From Pelagomonas calceolata (lineage: Eukaryota > Sar > Pelagophyceae > Pelagomonadales > Pelagomonadaceae), in contig CAKKNE010000001.1 of the NCBI GenBank assembly GCA_918797485.1, forward strand, positions 124,001 to 188,000: DNA of 64,000 bases. The letters run 5' to 3'. How positions within the stretch are numbered: position 1 is the stretch's first letter; each line of letters begins with the position of its first letter. The notes beneath the pieces are model-generated. The model was not told the origin of the DNA. It did not search any database and was given only the letters and a program-made list of their open reading frames with translations. The position numbers were made by a program, and so were the translations under genes. Positions 7,978 through 19,600 of this stretch are shown in pieces.

Positions 7978-10347
7978 TCAATAACTAAACTTGAAGATTA
8001 CTAAACGGCCCCCGAACCTTGCACCGAGAGCTGCGCGCGCCGCCCCCGCCAGTACGCCGCCGCCGTCGCGCGCATCGGTTGGGCACGTCTCTTGTGCTGG
8101 CATCTTCGCGGCCAGAGCCTGTCCAACCTCCGACGCGTCCACGTGACCCACGAGCCGCCCACCACCAGAGACAACAAAGACCCGGTCCTTGTGGTGCAAG
8201 TCGAACAGGAAGCACAAATGCGACAGCGTCGCCGACGGCGCGCACCGCGGCCAGGCATCATCAATAGCAGCGGTAAAGTCACCTTCCATCGCACTCGCTA
8301 GATCGGCGACGCGCATGACGCCGACGAAGACCCCGTTCCGGACCACGGGAATCACGACGTGCGTCGCGCTGTTCAGCGTGTCCTGGACGTTTGCCGGCGG
8401 GTGGTCGTCCACGAGAGCCAAACAAGGCTCCTCGTAGGCCTTTGTGCACTCGACCACATCGCTTACTGTCTTCGAGAAGTTTGCCGCGGCATGGATCGCC
8501 GGCCAGTGGGGCAGGGCTTTGAGTCGGGCGATCATGGCGTAGATGTCAATTTCTACTAACTGACCGGCGCCCAACCCGACGACGCACGCGAACAGCACGG
8601 GTATCGAGTAGGACAACTGGCCCGTGAGCTCCGAGATGACGACGCCGATGGACAGCTTGCCCGTGACAGAAACGCTGAACGCGGCGGCGCCGACGATGGC
8701 GTAGCCGCCGGCGGGGGACAACGGACATTCTCCCGTGACGGACGTCGTTAATGTCCTCAAGGCTTCGCCCACCAATCTTCCGATCCCGGCGCCGATCGCG
8801 AACGACGGCGTCACGAGGCCGTTCGACACGGGAAGGCCAATACACAGCGTCGAGAAGAAGAACGTGAAGACAATGAACAGACATAGAGAAGCCCCAACAC
8901 CACCGTCGCGCTCGTCCCACCTCGACCGCTGGTGCAGTTTCGGGTTCGCGTCCTCGCGCAGCGGAAATTCCGAGAAGAGGTCGTCCATGACCTCGCGCGT
9001 CCCCAGCAGCGCGAAGTCGCCGATCCAGCACGCGAAGAGGCCACTGGTCAGAGCCACCAGCGCCGAGAAGCCGAGGTTCGTGCCTAGAACTATTTTCGGG
9101 ATCGCGGATAAACCCTTCATCTTCAGAGCGGCACACCGCCGCCGCAGCCCCACGAAAGCTGTAAATAATGTCACGAAGAAGCCTCCCAGGATGCCACACA
9201 CCGCTGATAACAGTAGGAAGATCCAGACCTCCCAGTGCTTATAGGACACCGTATCAAAGTGCGGCGAGAACGCCCCGTAGGACTTGAACGCCAACTCCCG
9301 CGACGTGAACGCCCCGACCGTCGCGCATAGGAACGCGCCCCAGTAATGAGAAGTAGCGTAATAGTTCGCCGTCGCCTCGATAGAAAACAAAATGCCGCCG
9401 ATGGGCGCGCCAAACGCAGCAGAGACACCAACAGCGGCCGCCGCGGACAGCATCTGGTTCCTGAACAATTCGTTGGTGTGCCTCGCGAAGAAGGGCACGC
9501 GCATCAGTAATTCGGCTAAAATAGCTGCGGTATGGATGAAAGGCCCCTCCTTGCCGATGGGTAGGCCCGCGCCCAATAAAAGCACAACGCCAAGCACTTT
9601 GGCCACTAACGTCCTCGGTTCCAAGAAGCCCGGTATCGAGAACCCTGCGAGGATCGACTTGACTTCCGGAATGCCACTTCCCGCGGCAATTGGGGCGATT
9701 CTTTTCGTGAGCTCGACGGCGATTAACGTGATACATACTCGCAGGAAAATGTATAGAATAACACCGTAGTCCTTCTGGGACCCTCCTGTTCTTAACACAC
9801 CATTGACCAGTCCTTTCCTCAGGTTCGCGGCCGTTTCGTCCATGACGAAAGCTGAAATGGATGTGATTACGGCGAGTACGACGAGAAACAACCAAAAATA
9901 ATTGTGCGCCCACGCCGAGGCGATTCTACGTTTTATTGCAGGTAAGCGCGGCTTCCGTGTCGTCGACCAGGGCTCCGCGGACCGCGACTTTTTCAGTTTA
10001 AAACGCCTTCGGAAGCCGCCGTAGACGTCGCCCTCGTCCTGATCCACGGTCATCTCGGGGGCTGCTTGCGGAGAGGCCAGGCTCGGGCTAGTTCCGTTTT
10101 CTGGAGGCGGCGCGTCGATGGCCATAGATTGACGATCCGTTCTCCGAGGCGACGGCTGCCGCGGCGGCGGCGGCAACGGCTGCGTCGGCGGCGCGGCGGT
10201 CGTGGTTGGCGCCGCCTCGAGGTCGACGGTCGCCATTTCCGGCTGGCTGGTGCTACTCTCTGGCATGGCCACTGGGGAGGGTGGAGGGCTGCCCTCGGTA
10301 TCACTCGTGCTGCGCCGCGGCGGTGCTTGGGGTGAGTCGTCGCTCAT
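7978..10347 (-). CDS. CLC: CLC-family chloride channel/antiporter with C-terminal CBS region
   Basis: 789 aa in one ORF. A Pro/Ser-rich cytosolic N-terminus of about 130 residues is followed by the CLC membrane core: selectivity motif GSGIPEVKS, GKEGPFIH with the gating glutamate, and GLPVSNGLVTPSFAIGAGIGR near the third anion-binding loop. A CBS-domain tail of about 200 residues ends the protein (ATHVVIPVVRNGVFVGVMR, DRVFVVSGGGRLVGHVDAS). It moves chloride or another anion across an internal or plasma membrane; channel versus H+ exchanger is not decided. I chose MSDDSPQ (10347) over the upstream in-frame ATG at 10404, because the promoter element at 10406-10430 abuts the latter. Confidence 0.9.
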   Translation of the reverse strand: MSDDSPQAPPRRSTSDTEGSPPPSPVAMPESSTSQPEMATVDLEAAPTTTAAPPTQPLPPPPRQPSPRRTDRQSMAIDAPPPENGTSPSLASPQAAPEMTVDQDEGDVYGGFRRRFKLKKSRSAEPWSTTRKPRLPAIKRRIASAWAHNYFWLFLVVLAVITSISAFVMDETAANLRKGLVNGVLRTGGSQKDYGVILYIFLRVCITLIAVELTKRIAPIAAGSGIPEVKSILAGFSIPGFLEPRTLVAKVLGVVLLLGAGLPIGKEGPFIHTAAILAELLMRVPFFARHTNELFRNQMLSAAAAVGVSAAFGAPIGGILFSIEATANYYATSHYWGAFLCATVGAFTSRELAFKSYGAFSPHFDTVSYKHWEVWIFLLLSAVCGILGGFFVTLFTAFVGLRRRCAALKMKGLSAIPKIVLGTNLGFSALVALTSGLFACWIGDFALLGTREVMDDLFSEFPLREDANPKLHQRSRWDERDGGVGASLCLFIVFTFFFSTLCIGLPVSNGLVTPSFAIGAGIGRLVGEALRTLTTSVTGECPLSPAGGYAIVGAAAFSVSVTGKLSIGVVISELTGQLSYSIPVLFACVVGLGAGQLVEIDIYAMIARLKALPHWPAIHAAANFSKTVSDVVECTKAYEEPCLALVDDHPPANVQDTLNSATHVVIPVVRNGVFVGVMRVADLASAMEGDFTAAIDDAWPRCAPSATLSHLCFLFDLHHKDRVFVVSGGGRLVGHVDASEVGQALAAKMPAQETCPTDARDGGGVLAGAARAALGARFGGRLVIFKFSY

Positions 10348-10405
10348 CTTGATTGCTATTTCTGGCTGCACCGGCGGCTGATTCCCGCACGTGACCCTTC
10401 GCATT

Positions 10406-10430
10406 TTCTAGTGTCTTACCGGCCGCTAGC
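10406..10430 (-). promoter_or_regulatory. CTAG/TGTAA-GACA promoter element, copy 3
   Basis: Plus-strand reading TTCTAGTGTCTTACC then GGCCGCTAGC. Divergent spacer: 59 bp upstream of the CLC start at 10347 and 212 bp upstream of the SANT gene ATG at 10642. Confidence 0.8.
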
Positions 10431-10641
10431 TCATTGCGCAGCGTCCGGCTCCTAAAGAGGACCCAGCGTGGCCCTATCGTCGCTCAGCAGGAAGCTCGGA
10501 TAGCTTCCTTCTCGCGCCACAATCCTTGCGAGGGACGAGCAGCTGGGTGGTAAAAAGACCAAAAAAAGGCTGCCCCTGCCCGGCACCACTGCTCGCGAAT
10601 CGCACGAGTGGACGCAAGAAGCACTCCGACGAAGATAACTC

Positions 10642-11100
10642 ATGGCTACGGCTGCCGCTGCCGTCGCCACGCGGCTGGCATGTAATGGTATTGAGGACCA
10701 GATGACCAAGGACCTCGGCGACGACTGGCTCTGCAGCCCCCCGCCGCCACCGGGGCTCGCGACGCCTGACGAGAGCGCCCGCCCCCCCGAGGCTTCGACA
10801 GCGTGGTCCGACGAGGCCGAGGCCGTGCTGCGCACCGAGGTCGCGGCGCAGCGCCACAAGTTCGCGGACGTGCACTGGGGTCGCGCGGCGACGGCGGTCC
10901 GGCGCGCGACGGGCTACGTGCTGACCGCCCAGGAGGCGCGGGAGCGGTACGAGACCAGTGATAGGGAGGTGTCGCTGCTCGGCGCCGCGCGGTCGCGGCC
11001 GTTCTGGCGGCGGCGGCTTTCTCGGCGCGCCGTCGTCGCGACGCCGGTCGAAGAGGATGACAAGAGGCGTCTTTCCGGGGGTAGTAAGGGAAAAACGTAG
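10642..11100 (+). CDS. Small SANT/Myb-like domain protein
   Basis: 152 aa. Residues about 53-105 carry a single Myb/SANT-like helix set (AWSDEAEAVLRTEVAAQRH; VHWGRAATAVRRATGYVLTA; EARERYE) with spaced aromatic/hydrophobic residues. Such domains bind DNA or histone tails. A Pro-rich linker lies before it (SPPPPPGLATPDE) and a basic tail after it (RPFWRRRLSRR), consistent with a nuclear protein. It is the plus-strand partner of the CLC gene across a bidirectional spacer. Confidence 0.55.
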   Translation: MATAAAAVATRLACNGIEDQMTKDLGDDWLCSPPPPPGLATPDESARPPEASTAWSDEAEAVLRTEVAAQRHKFADVHWGRAATAVRRATGYVLTAQEARERYETSDREVSLLGAARSRPFWRRRLSRRAVVATPVEEDDKRRLSGGSKGKT

Positions 11101-11104
11101 CACA

Positions 11105-11130
11105 GAGCTAGCATATCGACACACTAGCGC
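11105..11130 (+). promoter_or_regulatory. CTAG/TGTAA-GACA promoter element, copy 4
   Basis: GAGCTAGCATATCG, then ACACACTAGCGC, then TCTCC. It lies between two same-strand genes, right after the SANT gene stop and 180 bp before the giant gene's ATG. This shows that the element also serves single promoters. Confidence 0.65.
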
Positions 11131-11309
11131 TCTCCTTGGAGCAAAGCTCTTCAGGCCGCTGTGCTGCCTCACACGCACACAGCCGAGTTACGAATTACGT
11201 CGATAATTCATCACTTTTTATCGTACACCACGCCATAACAACTGCGAAGTCTTGGGCCGCGTAGGAGAGCTGTGCACAACAGAGACCCGAAGGCGCACTC
11301 CACCAAAGC

Positions 11310-14300
11310 ATGGACGTCCCGGACACGCCCACGGCCGCCGAGGTGCCGCTCAAGGACACGCCCACGGAAGTCGACGACGACGCCGCCTCGGATGCCAGTA
11401 GAGAGAGCTGGCCCGATGTGACGGCTTTGGCCGCCCTCCCGGGCACCGCGTTTAGTGGAGAGGTCCACGCGCGGCGCGATAACGCGCGCCTGGGCTGGCG
11501 CCGCTGCTCTGCGATTGTGACGCGGGGCGACGGCGCCGCGGAGGCCTGTTTGCAGCTGACGGAAAAGACGACATTGGTGAGAGAGCTCCAGCTGAGCAAT
11601 CTGTCCATCTCAATCGCGGAGAAGACCGGCGCCCTGGCGACGACGCCGCTCCAGGCCGCTCCCGGCGGGCGGCCCGCGTTTCGCATCCGCGTCGAGGCGA
11701 CGCCACCGCTAGATCTGGGCTTTTGCGGTCCCGCGGCGGCGGCGGCGTCTACCCGTGATAAGTGGCTCGCGGAGCTCGTGCTGGCGGGCTGTATAGCGCC
11801 TCCTCCTGTAGCGTGCGGCGCCCTCGCTATTAAACTGCGCGAGGGCGACACCGATCGAGCCGAGGCGCTGGCGGCCGTCGGCCGGGCGCTGATGACAGCG
11901 CGGCGCGTGCCCTTCCACGAGGACATGGTGACCCTCGCGCGCGGGCGGCGGCCCGCGCTCGTCTGGCTCCGGGAGGGCGCTCAAGCCGCGGCTCGAGCCT
12001 GCGCGGCCGACGATTCAAGGGTGGCGCGCGCGGCCTTTGGAGCCGCGGCGCACGTCGTCGACTTGATAGAGGAGGAGGTCGCGGCGGACTGCGCCGTCGC
12101 GCTCTGCGGCGGCGCGCGGCGCGCGAGCCGCCGCGACGACGGCGCCGCCGCGCGCGATGCGTGCGTCGCGCTCGAGGCAATTATATCGTCTCCAACATCG
12201 GTCGGCCGCGCCGCGCGCTGCGCCTGCGCGCGCGCCGCGCTTTGTTTGCCCTCGCTGGTTTATTAAACGAGGAACGTCCCCTACACCGGTCTGCAACATC
12301 TGGCAGCAACGCTCCACCGGAGGCGAAGTCTCGCACAACGAGGCGACGCAGCCTTCGCGCGCCTTTGTTGGACGCGCGTCACCCGGTTGCTGGAGGCGGG
12401 CGCCGAGGGCGCCGCGGCTTTGTGTGTTGCGTTAACACGGGCGTCGCGCAAGAAGGCGCGGACGGCGCTCGTCGACGACGCGTCGTTGGCGCCGGCGCTT
12501 GCGAAGGCGCTCCAAGGACAGGGGGATCACGTCCTGGCGGTCGTAGCACTTATCGGAGACGATGCGGCGCTGAGCGAGCCGCCGCTTTCATTAGAGACGG
12601 AAGGCGGTGGCGACGACGCGTCGTCCGACGACGACGCAGAACGAGCGGCGTGGTCGTCCGACGAGGGCGACACGCCTCCTCAAGTAGAGGGAGAGGCGTA
12701 CGCTGTTGTGTTTGAAGGAGGAGGAGCGAGGGGACTGGGTCTAGAATTGGCGGCGGGGCCCTGGTCTGACGGTGGTGTGGCGCCGTCCGTGCACCGCGCC
12801 AATAGTTTTACGCGGCGCCAAGGTGTTGAGAGAGGCGATTTGCTGGTCGAGGTGAACGGTAGAAGGGTCGAGTACTCAATAGAGAAGGACGCATCTTCTC
12901 AAATAGTGAGGGAGGCCATGGTCGCGGCGTGTGCGGCCGTCAGAGATGCGCCGTGGCCGAAGCGGTTGGTGTTTCTGAGGAGACGGGCGGTCGAAGCACC
13001 TTATAAGCGAGTATCAGCATCAGCTTCCGAGGCGAGACGTACATTGACGGAGGCCGGGGTCGGTGAAGCATGTGTGCGAAGATTGGAAGAAGAACAATCT
13101 AGGTTGAGTTGCGACGCGTGCGCGGCTTTAGCGAGGGAGCTGTCTCCTGATTTACGGGAGAGAGCTGTGTCAGTGGCGGCGCAGATGGACCATTTAGCAG
13201 CTGCTAGGCTGGTCGCGGCCTGCCTTCCGCATGATGCTGACCATGATGACGACGCCGGCGTGGCTGGCGCGTTCCCGACGGACGACGAGCACTTTTTTTG
13301 GGGCGATGTTATACAGAGAAGGAACGCATCTTCCCTCAATGTTATGTTAGAAGAAGGACCGTTGGGATGCGTCGTGGAGGTGCACCGGTGCGATCAGGGG
13401 GTGAGGTGCTGCCGCGTCGCCTCGGTCAAAGAGGGGTCCCGCGCGGCACATGCGGGCGTGCTGGTGAATGATGTTGTGGAGGCCGCGAACGGCTACGCCC
13501 CGCCTTTTGAGAGTGACGAGGAGGATGCCCTATCGACCTTCTTCGCGGGCCTGGGCTTTCCGCTCCGGCTGTCGTTGCGGCGCCGTTCCGAGAATTGCGA
13601 CGAAGCTCCTCCAAAAAGGGAAGAAGAAGGCGACGCTCTGGAACTACCAGAACCCTTCCTCAAGAAATGTATAGCGGAGCTCCTCTATACCAGTGAAGGC
13701 GCCGCCGTCGCGTGTAAAATTATTGAAAGGGCAGAACCGCGAGAAATCATCTACCAGAGGTGCATGGACGTGCGCACGGCGACGGCCCACGCCGTCGCCG
13801 TCGAGCCGGGCCGCGTCCAGTCATTAGCTTCGTGGACGCCCGACGACGAGGACCCCACGGTCTCGCGGGACGAGGCGGCGTCGCGCGTCCCGCTCGCCGA
13901 CGCCGAGGAATCAGAAGACATACCTCTCGTGCGGGACGCGCCGCGCGTCCTCTCCGCGTCGACCCAGCCGTCGTACGTCGACGGCGGTACTATGATAGAT
14001 GAGGAGGAATCTGTGGTTGTCCCGGGGTCGGCCTTGTCTCGATTGCTCGAGCTGGCGACGGGCGACGACCTGGCGTTCGGTGCCGGCGAGGCCGCGGCGC
14101 GGCGAGACACCGAGGACCAGTTCGTGCGTATTGCTGCGCTGCGGGCGCTTGCGGCCTTGTGCCGCGGGAACGCCCGCATTGCAGAGGCCACGGTCGTCGA
14201 GGGGTCCCTGCCGCGCGTCGTCGCGTTGGTGGGCGGCGCGCGGGGCGGCGCCGTCGCGGCGGCGGCGTGCGGGTGCCTGGCCGCGGTCGCGGGAGCGTAT

Positions 14301-17300
14301 CACGAGTGGAGCCCGTCGGGAGCCTGCGCGTCCTTAAAATGGCTCCTGCGGCCCGTCGCGCCGCGGACGCGGAAGCGGAGGGTTATTGAAGATGCGGCGC
14401 CGGGCGCCGTGGGCCCGCCGCCCATGTCTTCGTCTCAGTCACTCGTCGGCGCGTGGTCCGTCGACGCGCGGCGCTGCAAGGAGGCGGCCCTCGCATTACT
14501 ACACGTCGTCGCGCGCCGGTCGGAAACCGACGCGCACGACGCGCACCTCTCGGGCGCGCTGGACGCGGCCTGCGGAACATTTCTGGGCACGGAACATACT
14601 GAGAACGTGTTGTTGATGTGCGCAAGCGTCTCTACGAACTTGATCGGCCCGGAGTGCCTCGCTAGCATCGCCTCCGTTCTCGACCCGAATCTCCCGGGAG
14701 GCAGCGCCTGGGGGGACCGCGAGGTCGCGCGCCTGGGGGGCGACGTGCTCAAGCTCGTCGCGTCGGGCGGGGGGGCGGCGCGCCTCGCGGCGGCGCCCGG
14801 CGCCGTCGCGGCACTCGTGCGCCACGCATCCGTGCACCCGGCCTGGGATTCGATCCGCGCCGTCGCGGAGTTGGCGGAGGCGGAGCCGCTCGCCGTGGCG
14901 GCGACGGGCAGCCTGCTGGGGGCCGCGATCGCCGCGGCCTTTGAGCTGAACGCGGCCGACGACGCGCTGCTGGCCTTCGAGCGGTGCCGCGCCGCTTCTG
15001 GCCCTCGGGCGGCCGACGAGGTCGTGGAGGCGGCCGCGGCCGCGGCGGAAGGCGCGCCGGCGGCGCTCGCCCGGCGCTGCGCTTCTGGCGACGACGCCGC
15101 GTACATCCTGGCCGAGGCCGCGGCCGAAGCCGACGGCTGCGACGCGTTCTGGACCGCCTGCGCAGAGGACCCGCGCGCGCTGGCCCCGCTCGTCATGGGT
15201 GACCGGACGTCGGCGTGCGTCGCGCGCGCGTCGCGGGCCATCGTCGCCGGCCTAGAAAAGGACGCGTTCGCCGAGGCGTGCCGCGCCTTTCCGTTCGAGG
15301 CCGTCGCCGCCGCGGCGCGGGCGCTCGCGGAGGCGGCCGGCCCCGACGCCGTCGCGGCGCTCGCGGCGCTGGACGCGCGCGGTTTGCTCACGGATCTGGG
15401 CCCCGTACTCGCGCGGTCGCGGTGCCGCGCGCTCACGTCATCAGACGAATCGACGCGGGCGGCGGGCGTCCGCGCGTGCGGCGACGACGTGATCGCGCGG
15501 GCCGCGGCCACGGCGGCGGGGGCCTGCCACGCCGAAGCGCTGGACCGGGCCGCGGCGCACGCGCAGCGACCGAGCGTCTCCAAGGAGGCGGCGGCCCTCT
15601 GCGCGCTCGAAGCCATCTTGACCTTCGGTACAAGTGCGCGCCGGACCGTTACGACGGACGTGGACGCCGCTCTAGAAGCGCGCCTCGGCGACGAGAGTGA
15701 CGCGGCGCTCGGGTGCTTTGCGCTGCTGGCGGCGGCGCGGCGCGCGCGGGCGCGTTTATTCAAGGGCGGCGGTCGTGGACGAAGTTGTGAGGCGGTTGGA
15801 GGACGACCGGTCGCTGGCGCGGCGGCGCGGTGCGCGGCGGCGCTGGCGTTCTGCGCGGCGCCGGGCGACGCGCTCGGCCCCGCCGTCGCGGCGGCGCTCG
15901 TCGCCGTCACGCTGCCCGCGAGCCCGCCGCTGGTCCAGGACGACGTCTCCGTCTCCTTAGACGAGCTGCCGCCGCACCTGGCGCAGGTCATCGGCAAGAA
16001 GGTGGTCATTCCCATGCAGCAGGGTGGCGGCTACGGCGTCGTCGCGTGCATCCAGGACGGCATCTGCGAGGTGGCGGTCCAAGGGAGCGACCCGGAGGAG
16101 TTCGTCACGTCGTACATCGACGAGCTCGTCATGGCCGACGGCACGAAGTTGTACGTGCCGCCGGCCGCGGAATCCGGCGCGTCCAGCGAGTCCGAGGCCG
16201 AGGCCGAGGCCGCCGATCCGCCCGCCGCCGAAGCGCGCGAGTCGAGCGACGACGAGGCGCCGCCGCCTCCAGCCGAGGAGGCGGGCGAGCTGGACGAAGA
16301 TAGCATCGAGCGTCTCACGCACCTCTGCGAGGCGGCCTACCGCATGGCCGCGCGCGGCGCGCTCGTCGCGTCGCCGGAGTTGGTCCGTCGGCTCGCGCGC
16401 CTCGTGCGCCTCTACAAGGACGAGGCGCATTGCGTCGGTGAGGGGGCCGCGGCGCGCGCGCTCGCCCAGGTCGTCGACGCCCAGACGATCAGCGACGAGG
16501 GCTTGCTGGGCACGATCCTGGACGAGGCCGTCCTGCCGCACCTGGCGCGGCCCTGCGCGGCCGTCGTGCTCGCCGCGCTCGCGCGCGCGGCCGTCGCAAG
16601 CGACAACAGGGCGGCGCTGCGCCCGGCGCTCGCGGGGCGCCTCATTCCACTGGAGGATGCCGCGCCGACGTGCGACCCCATCCGCGTCCTGCTGGAGACC
16701 GCCTCCACCATCGGCTTTCGCCCGGGCTACTTCGACGCGCCCCCGGAGGCGCCGGCGGCGCCCCAGCGAGCGGCGCTGTTGACGTGGCTGCACGAGCACG
16801 TGTCGGACGAGGCGCGGCGGGTGTTCGTGCTGCGGGCGTGCGACGGCCTCGACGACCTGGCGGCGACACCCGACGCGGAGGACGTCCTGTCGCTGGACAC
16901 GTGGCCGGCGCTGGCGCGCGCGCGCTTCCTACGGGCGCTCGCGGCGCTGCGGGGCGAGGCGCCGGCGGACGAGGAGGACGAGGCGGAGCCGCCGGAAGTG
17001 GAGCTCGAAGTGGACTCGGACGCGGAGGAGGAGGCCGGCGACGCGGAGGAGGAGGAGGACGACGAGGAGGACGACGAGGAAGAGGACGAGGCCCTCGCGG
17101 CGGCGCTGGCCGCGTCGCGGCGGTCGCTCGCGGAGGAGGACCAGCGGCGCTTGCGGGCGGTCGCCGCGGCGTCGCTGGGCGCCGTCGAGGCGACGCCCGT
17201 GCCCGACGGCGTGCCCGACGGCTACGACGCGGCGGCGGCCGTCGAGGCGCTCTCCGTGGGACCGCTGCCCGAGCTGCCGCGGTCGTCGTCGCTCCAGCGC

Positions 17301-18944
17301 GTCGCCGCGTCGGACGCGCTCGACGAGGCGTCGGTCCCGCCCGCGCCCGCGGTCCCGGAGGACGAGCCTACGTCCGCCGATGCCGCGCGACGCCAATTGG
17401 AGGCTGATGCTGCCGATGCACTGGCGGGTCTGGAGGCTGAGGCGAATCCCACAGAAACGCCCGCGCCCGAAGCAACGGCGCCCGAGCCACCGACGCCCGA
17501 GCCCGCGCCCGAGCCAGAGCCGGCGGCCGAGCCCGCGCCGGCGCCGGCGCCTCCCGTGGAGCTGACCGAGGCGGCCCTCGAGGCCGCGCTGCAGCGCCGC
17601 CGCGCGGCCCGCGCGGCCGCGGCCGCGGCCGCCGCGGCCGCCGCGCCGGCGCCCGCGGCCCCGGCGCCGGCGCCGCAGGCGCCGTCGCCCGCGCCGTCGA
17701 GCCGCCGGAGCACGCTCGACTCCGAGTTCGGCGAGGACCTGCAGGCGGAGCTGCGCCAGCTCGAGCTCGAGATGGCCGGCGGCGGGGCCACCGAGGCGCC
17801 GCCCGCGGCCGCGCCCGCGCCGCCCGCGCCGCCAGAGCCAGTACCTACGCCGCCGCCGGAGCCAGCACCTACGCCACCGCCGCAAGCGCCACCGCCGCCG
17901 GCCTCCGCGCCGCCGCCCGCGGAATCGACGCCGCCACTACCGGCCGCGCCGGAGCCCGAGGAGTCAGAGCCGGAGTACGCGTCCGACGCGTCGAGCGAGT
18001 TCTCCCAGGAGCCGCTGCCGGCGGCCACGGCCCCGCCCGCCTACGACGAGGCCGCGCTGCCGCCGCCGCCGGCGTACTTTACGCTGGCGCCGCCGCCGCA
18101 GTCGCCCGCGGCCGAGGCGGACGAAGCCGCGCCCAACCCCTTCGAAGGCGACTCCGACTCGAGCTCCGAGTGGTCGCAGGAGCCGCTCCCAGTCGATGAG
18201 GCGGCGACCGTGGAGGAGCCCGCGTTACCGCCGCCGCCGGCCTACTTCGCGCTGGCGGCGCCGCAGCCGGCGCCCGCGCCACCCAGCTACTCTGCGCTCG
18301 CCCCGCCGCTGGAGCCCGTCGCCGAGGCGCCCGAGGAGCCGCGGGAAGAAGAGGACGACGCCGCGTACGAGTCCGAGGCCTCGTCGGTCTGGAGCCAGGA
18401 GCCCGGCGGCCCGGACCACGCCGTCGAGGAGCCCGCGTTACCGCCGCCGCCGGCCTGGGACTCGCTCATGCGGCCCCCCGAGCATGTGCCGTCGCGACCG
18501 AACCCCGAGTCGGAGCGCGAGCGGGCGCCGCCGGCGCCACCAAACTACTCGTCGCTGCCGGTCTCGCCCGCGCCGCCCGCAACGCCAGTGCCACCCGCCG
18601 CGCCGCCCGTGCCGCCCGTGCCGCCGCTGCCACAACTGGCGCCGAACCCGTTCGACGACGCGCCGGAGGAGGAGGACGCCGACCTGGCGCGGGCGCTGGC
18701 CGCGTCGCGCGCCGACATGAGCGCCGACATGTCGCGCGACGAGGCGCTCGCGCGCGCCCTGGCGCAGGACGACGCTCCGCCTCCGGCTGCGCCGGAGGAC
18801 GCGGCCCTGGCCCAGCAGCTGGCCGACGAGGCCCTCGCGCGCCAGCTCGCGGATCAATTCGCGGCCGAGGAGGCGGCGTCGAGCCCAGCGCCGGCGTCGC
18901 CGGCGCCGCGCGCGCGGAAGAAGAATGCGATTCGGTTGTTTTAA
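11310..18944 (+). CDS. Giant PH-PDZ-PDZ-ARM-UIM scaffold protein
   Basis: About 2,500 aa. In order: PH-like domain (residues ~45-150), ARM/HEAT-like Ala/Leu helices, PDZ-like domain 1 (~425-525, RGLGLELA, GDLLVEVNGRRV), PDZ-like domain 2 (~640-720, GSRAAHAGVLVNDVVEAANG), long Ala-rich ARM/HEAT repeats, a small barrel-like segment (~1520-1580, QQGGGYGVVACIQDG), an acidic UIM (DEALAAALAASRRSLAEED), a Pro-rich tail with PPxY motifs, and a second UIM-like helix (EEDADLARALAASRADMS). This suggests a membrane-linked scaffold that recognises ubiquitinated partners and WW-domain proteins, such as ubiquitin ligases (inference). Upstream and downstream frames agree but are separated by TAA at 12264. 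A 108-nt intron 12244-12351 (GTTTGCC...GACGCAG) would join them in frame; this is a proposal only. Confidence 0.75.
17985..18560 (+). repeat. Internal SQEP / PPPPAYF protein repeats in the giant gene
   Basis: Three successive modules: SSEFSQEPLP with ALPPPPAYFTLAPP; SSEWSQEPLP with EPALPPPPAYFALA; SSVWSQEPGG with EPALPPPPAWDSL. PPSYSALAPP and PPNYSSLP also occur. The S-S-x-[FW]-S-Q-E-P core precedes a PPxY-like WW ligand in each unit. Confidence 0.75.
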
Positions 18945-19600
18945 GAAGATCTTTGTGTGCCTCTTCTTTGACTATCGTCAAGCTGTTACGGCGCGTAACC
19001 TCGCGCGAGGACGTAGCCAATATTTTTTGCAGCGCATCGCGTGGAGTTCTCCCATGTTCATCCCAGGGCAGTCTCCGGTTCACGACCACACCTTTCCAAC
19101 TCGCTTCCTTGCTCGCAAGCGTGCACAAACCTGACAATATCGTCAACTCCTAGCGCGCACGGCCGAGTCCCCTCGCCTTTCCCTCGCCTCCGCGCCGCGA
19201 CCGACCACTGTCCGCGCGAATCTGCGGCCGCGCGCCGCGCCCCGAGGCCCAAAATAGGTGTTGCACTATTGATCAAAGGAATGCCCGCGGCGCGGCGGCG
19301 CCTTGGGCGCCAAAGGCGGCCCCCGGAGCCCCGCGCGGCCCTGGAAGCGAAACCGGGCCTGGAATCCTTGAGATCGTCGCGCGCGCGGCCGCCGCGCGCG
19401 CGGGCGCCGGGCGGCGCGGCCTGGCGGCCCGCGCGCCGGCAAGACCCCGGCCGCCAGCCGGCCCGCGCGACGGCCGCGCCCGCGCCCGCGACCCGCGCTC
19501 GGGCCCGTTCCGGCCGCGCGCCCGCGCGCACGCGCGAGACGCCGCCTCGGCCGCCGCGCGCGCCCCGGAAGTCGTCCACCCCGGATCCGCCTCGCAGGCC
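18945..19600. other. Extremely GC-rich spacer upstream of a small membrane protein gene
   Basis: 656 bp with no supported gene. The first 150 bp are of mixed composition; about 19270-19600 is almost pure G+C with many CGCGCG runs and is probably the 5' UTR/promoter of the gene at 19601. No CTAG element. Confidence 0.4.

Noticed and set aside
10348-10404. Using the upstream ATG at 10404 for the CLC protein
   Set aside because: It would place the start codon directly against the promoter element; the ATG at 10347 leaves room for a 5' UTR.
12264-12266. The in-frame TAA in the giant gene as a recoded or selenocysteine codon
   Set aside because: Selenocysteine uses TGA, not TAA; a small intron or an indel pair is simpler.
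14435-16015. A 526-codon minus-strand open frame opposite the giant gene
   Set aside because: It is the Ala/Ser-rich shadow of GC-rich coding sequence in another frame, with no domain-like pattern.
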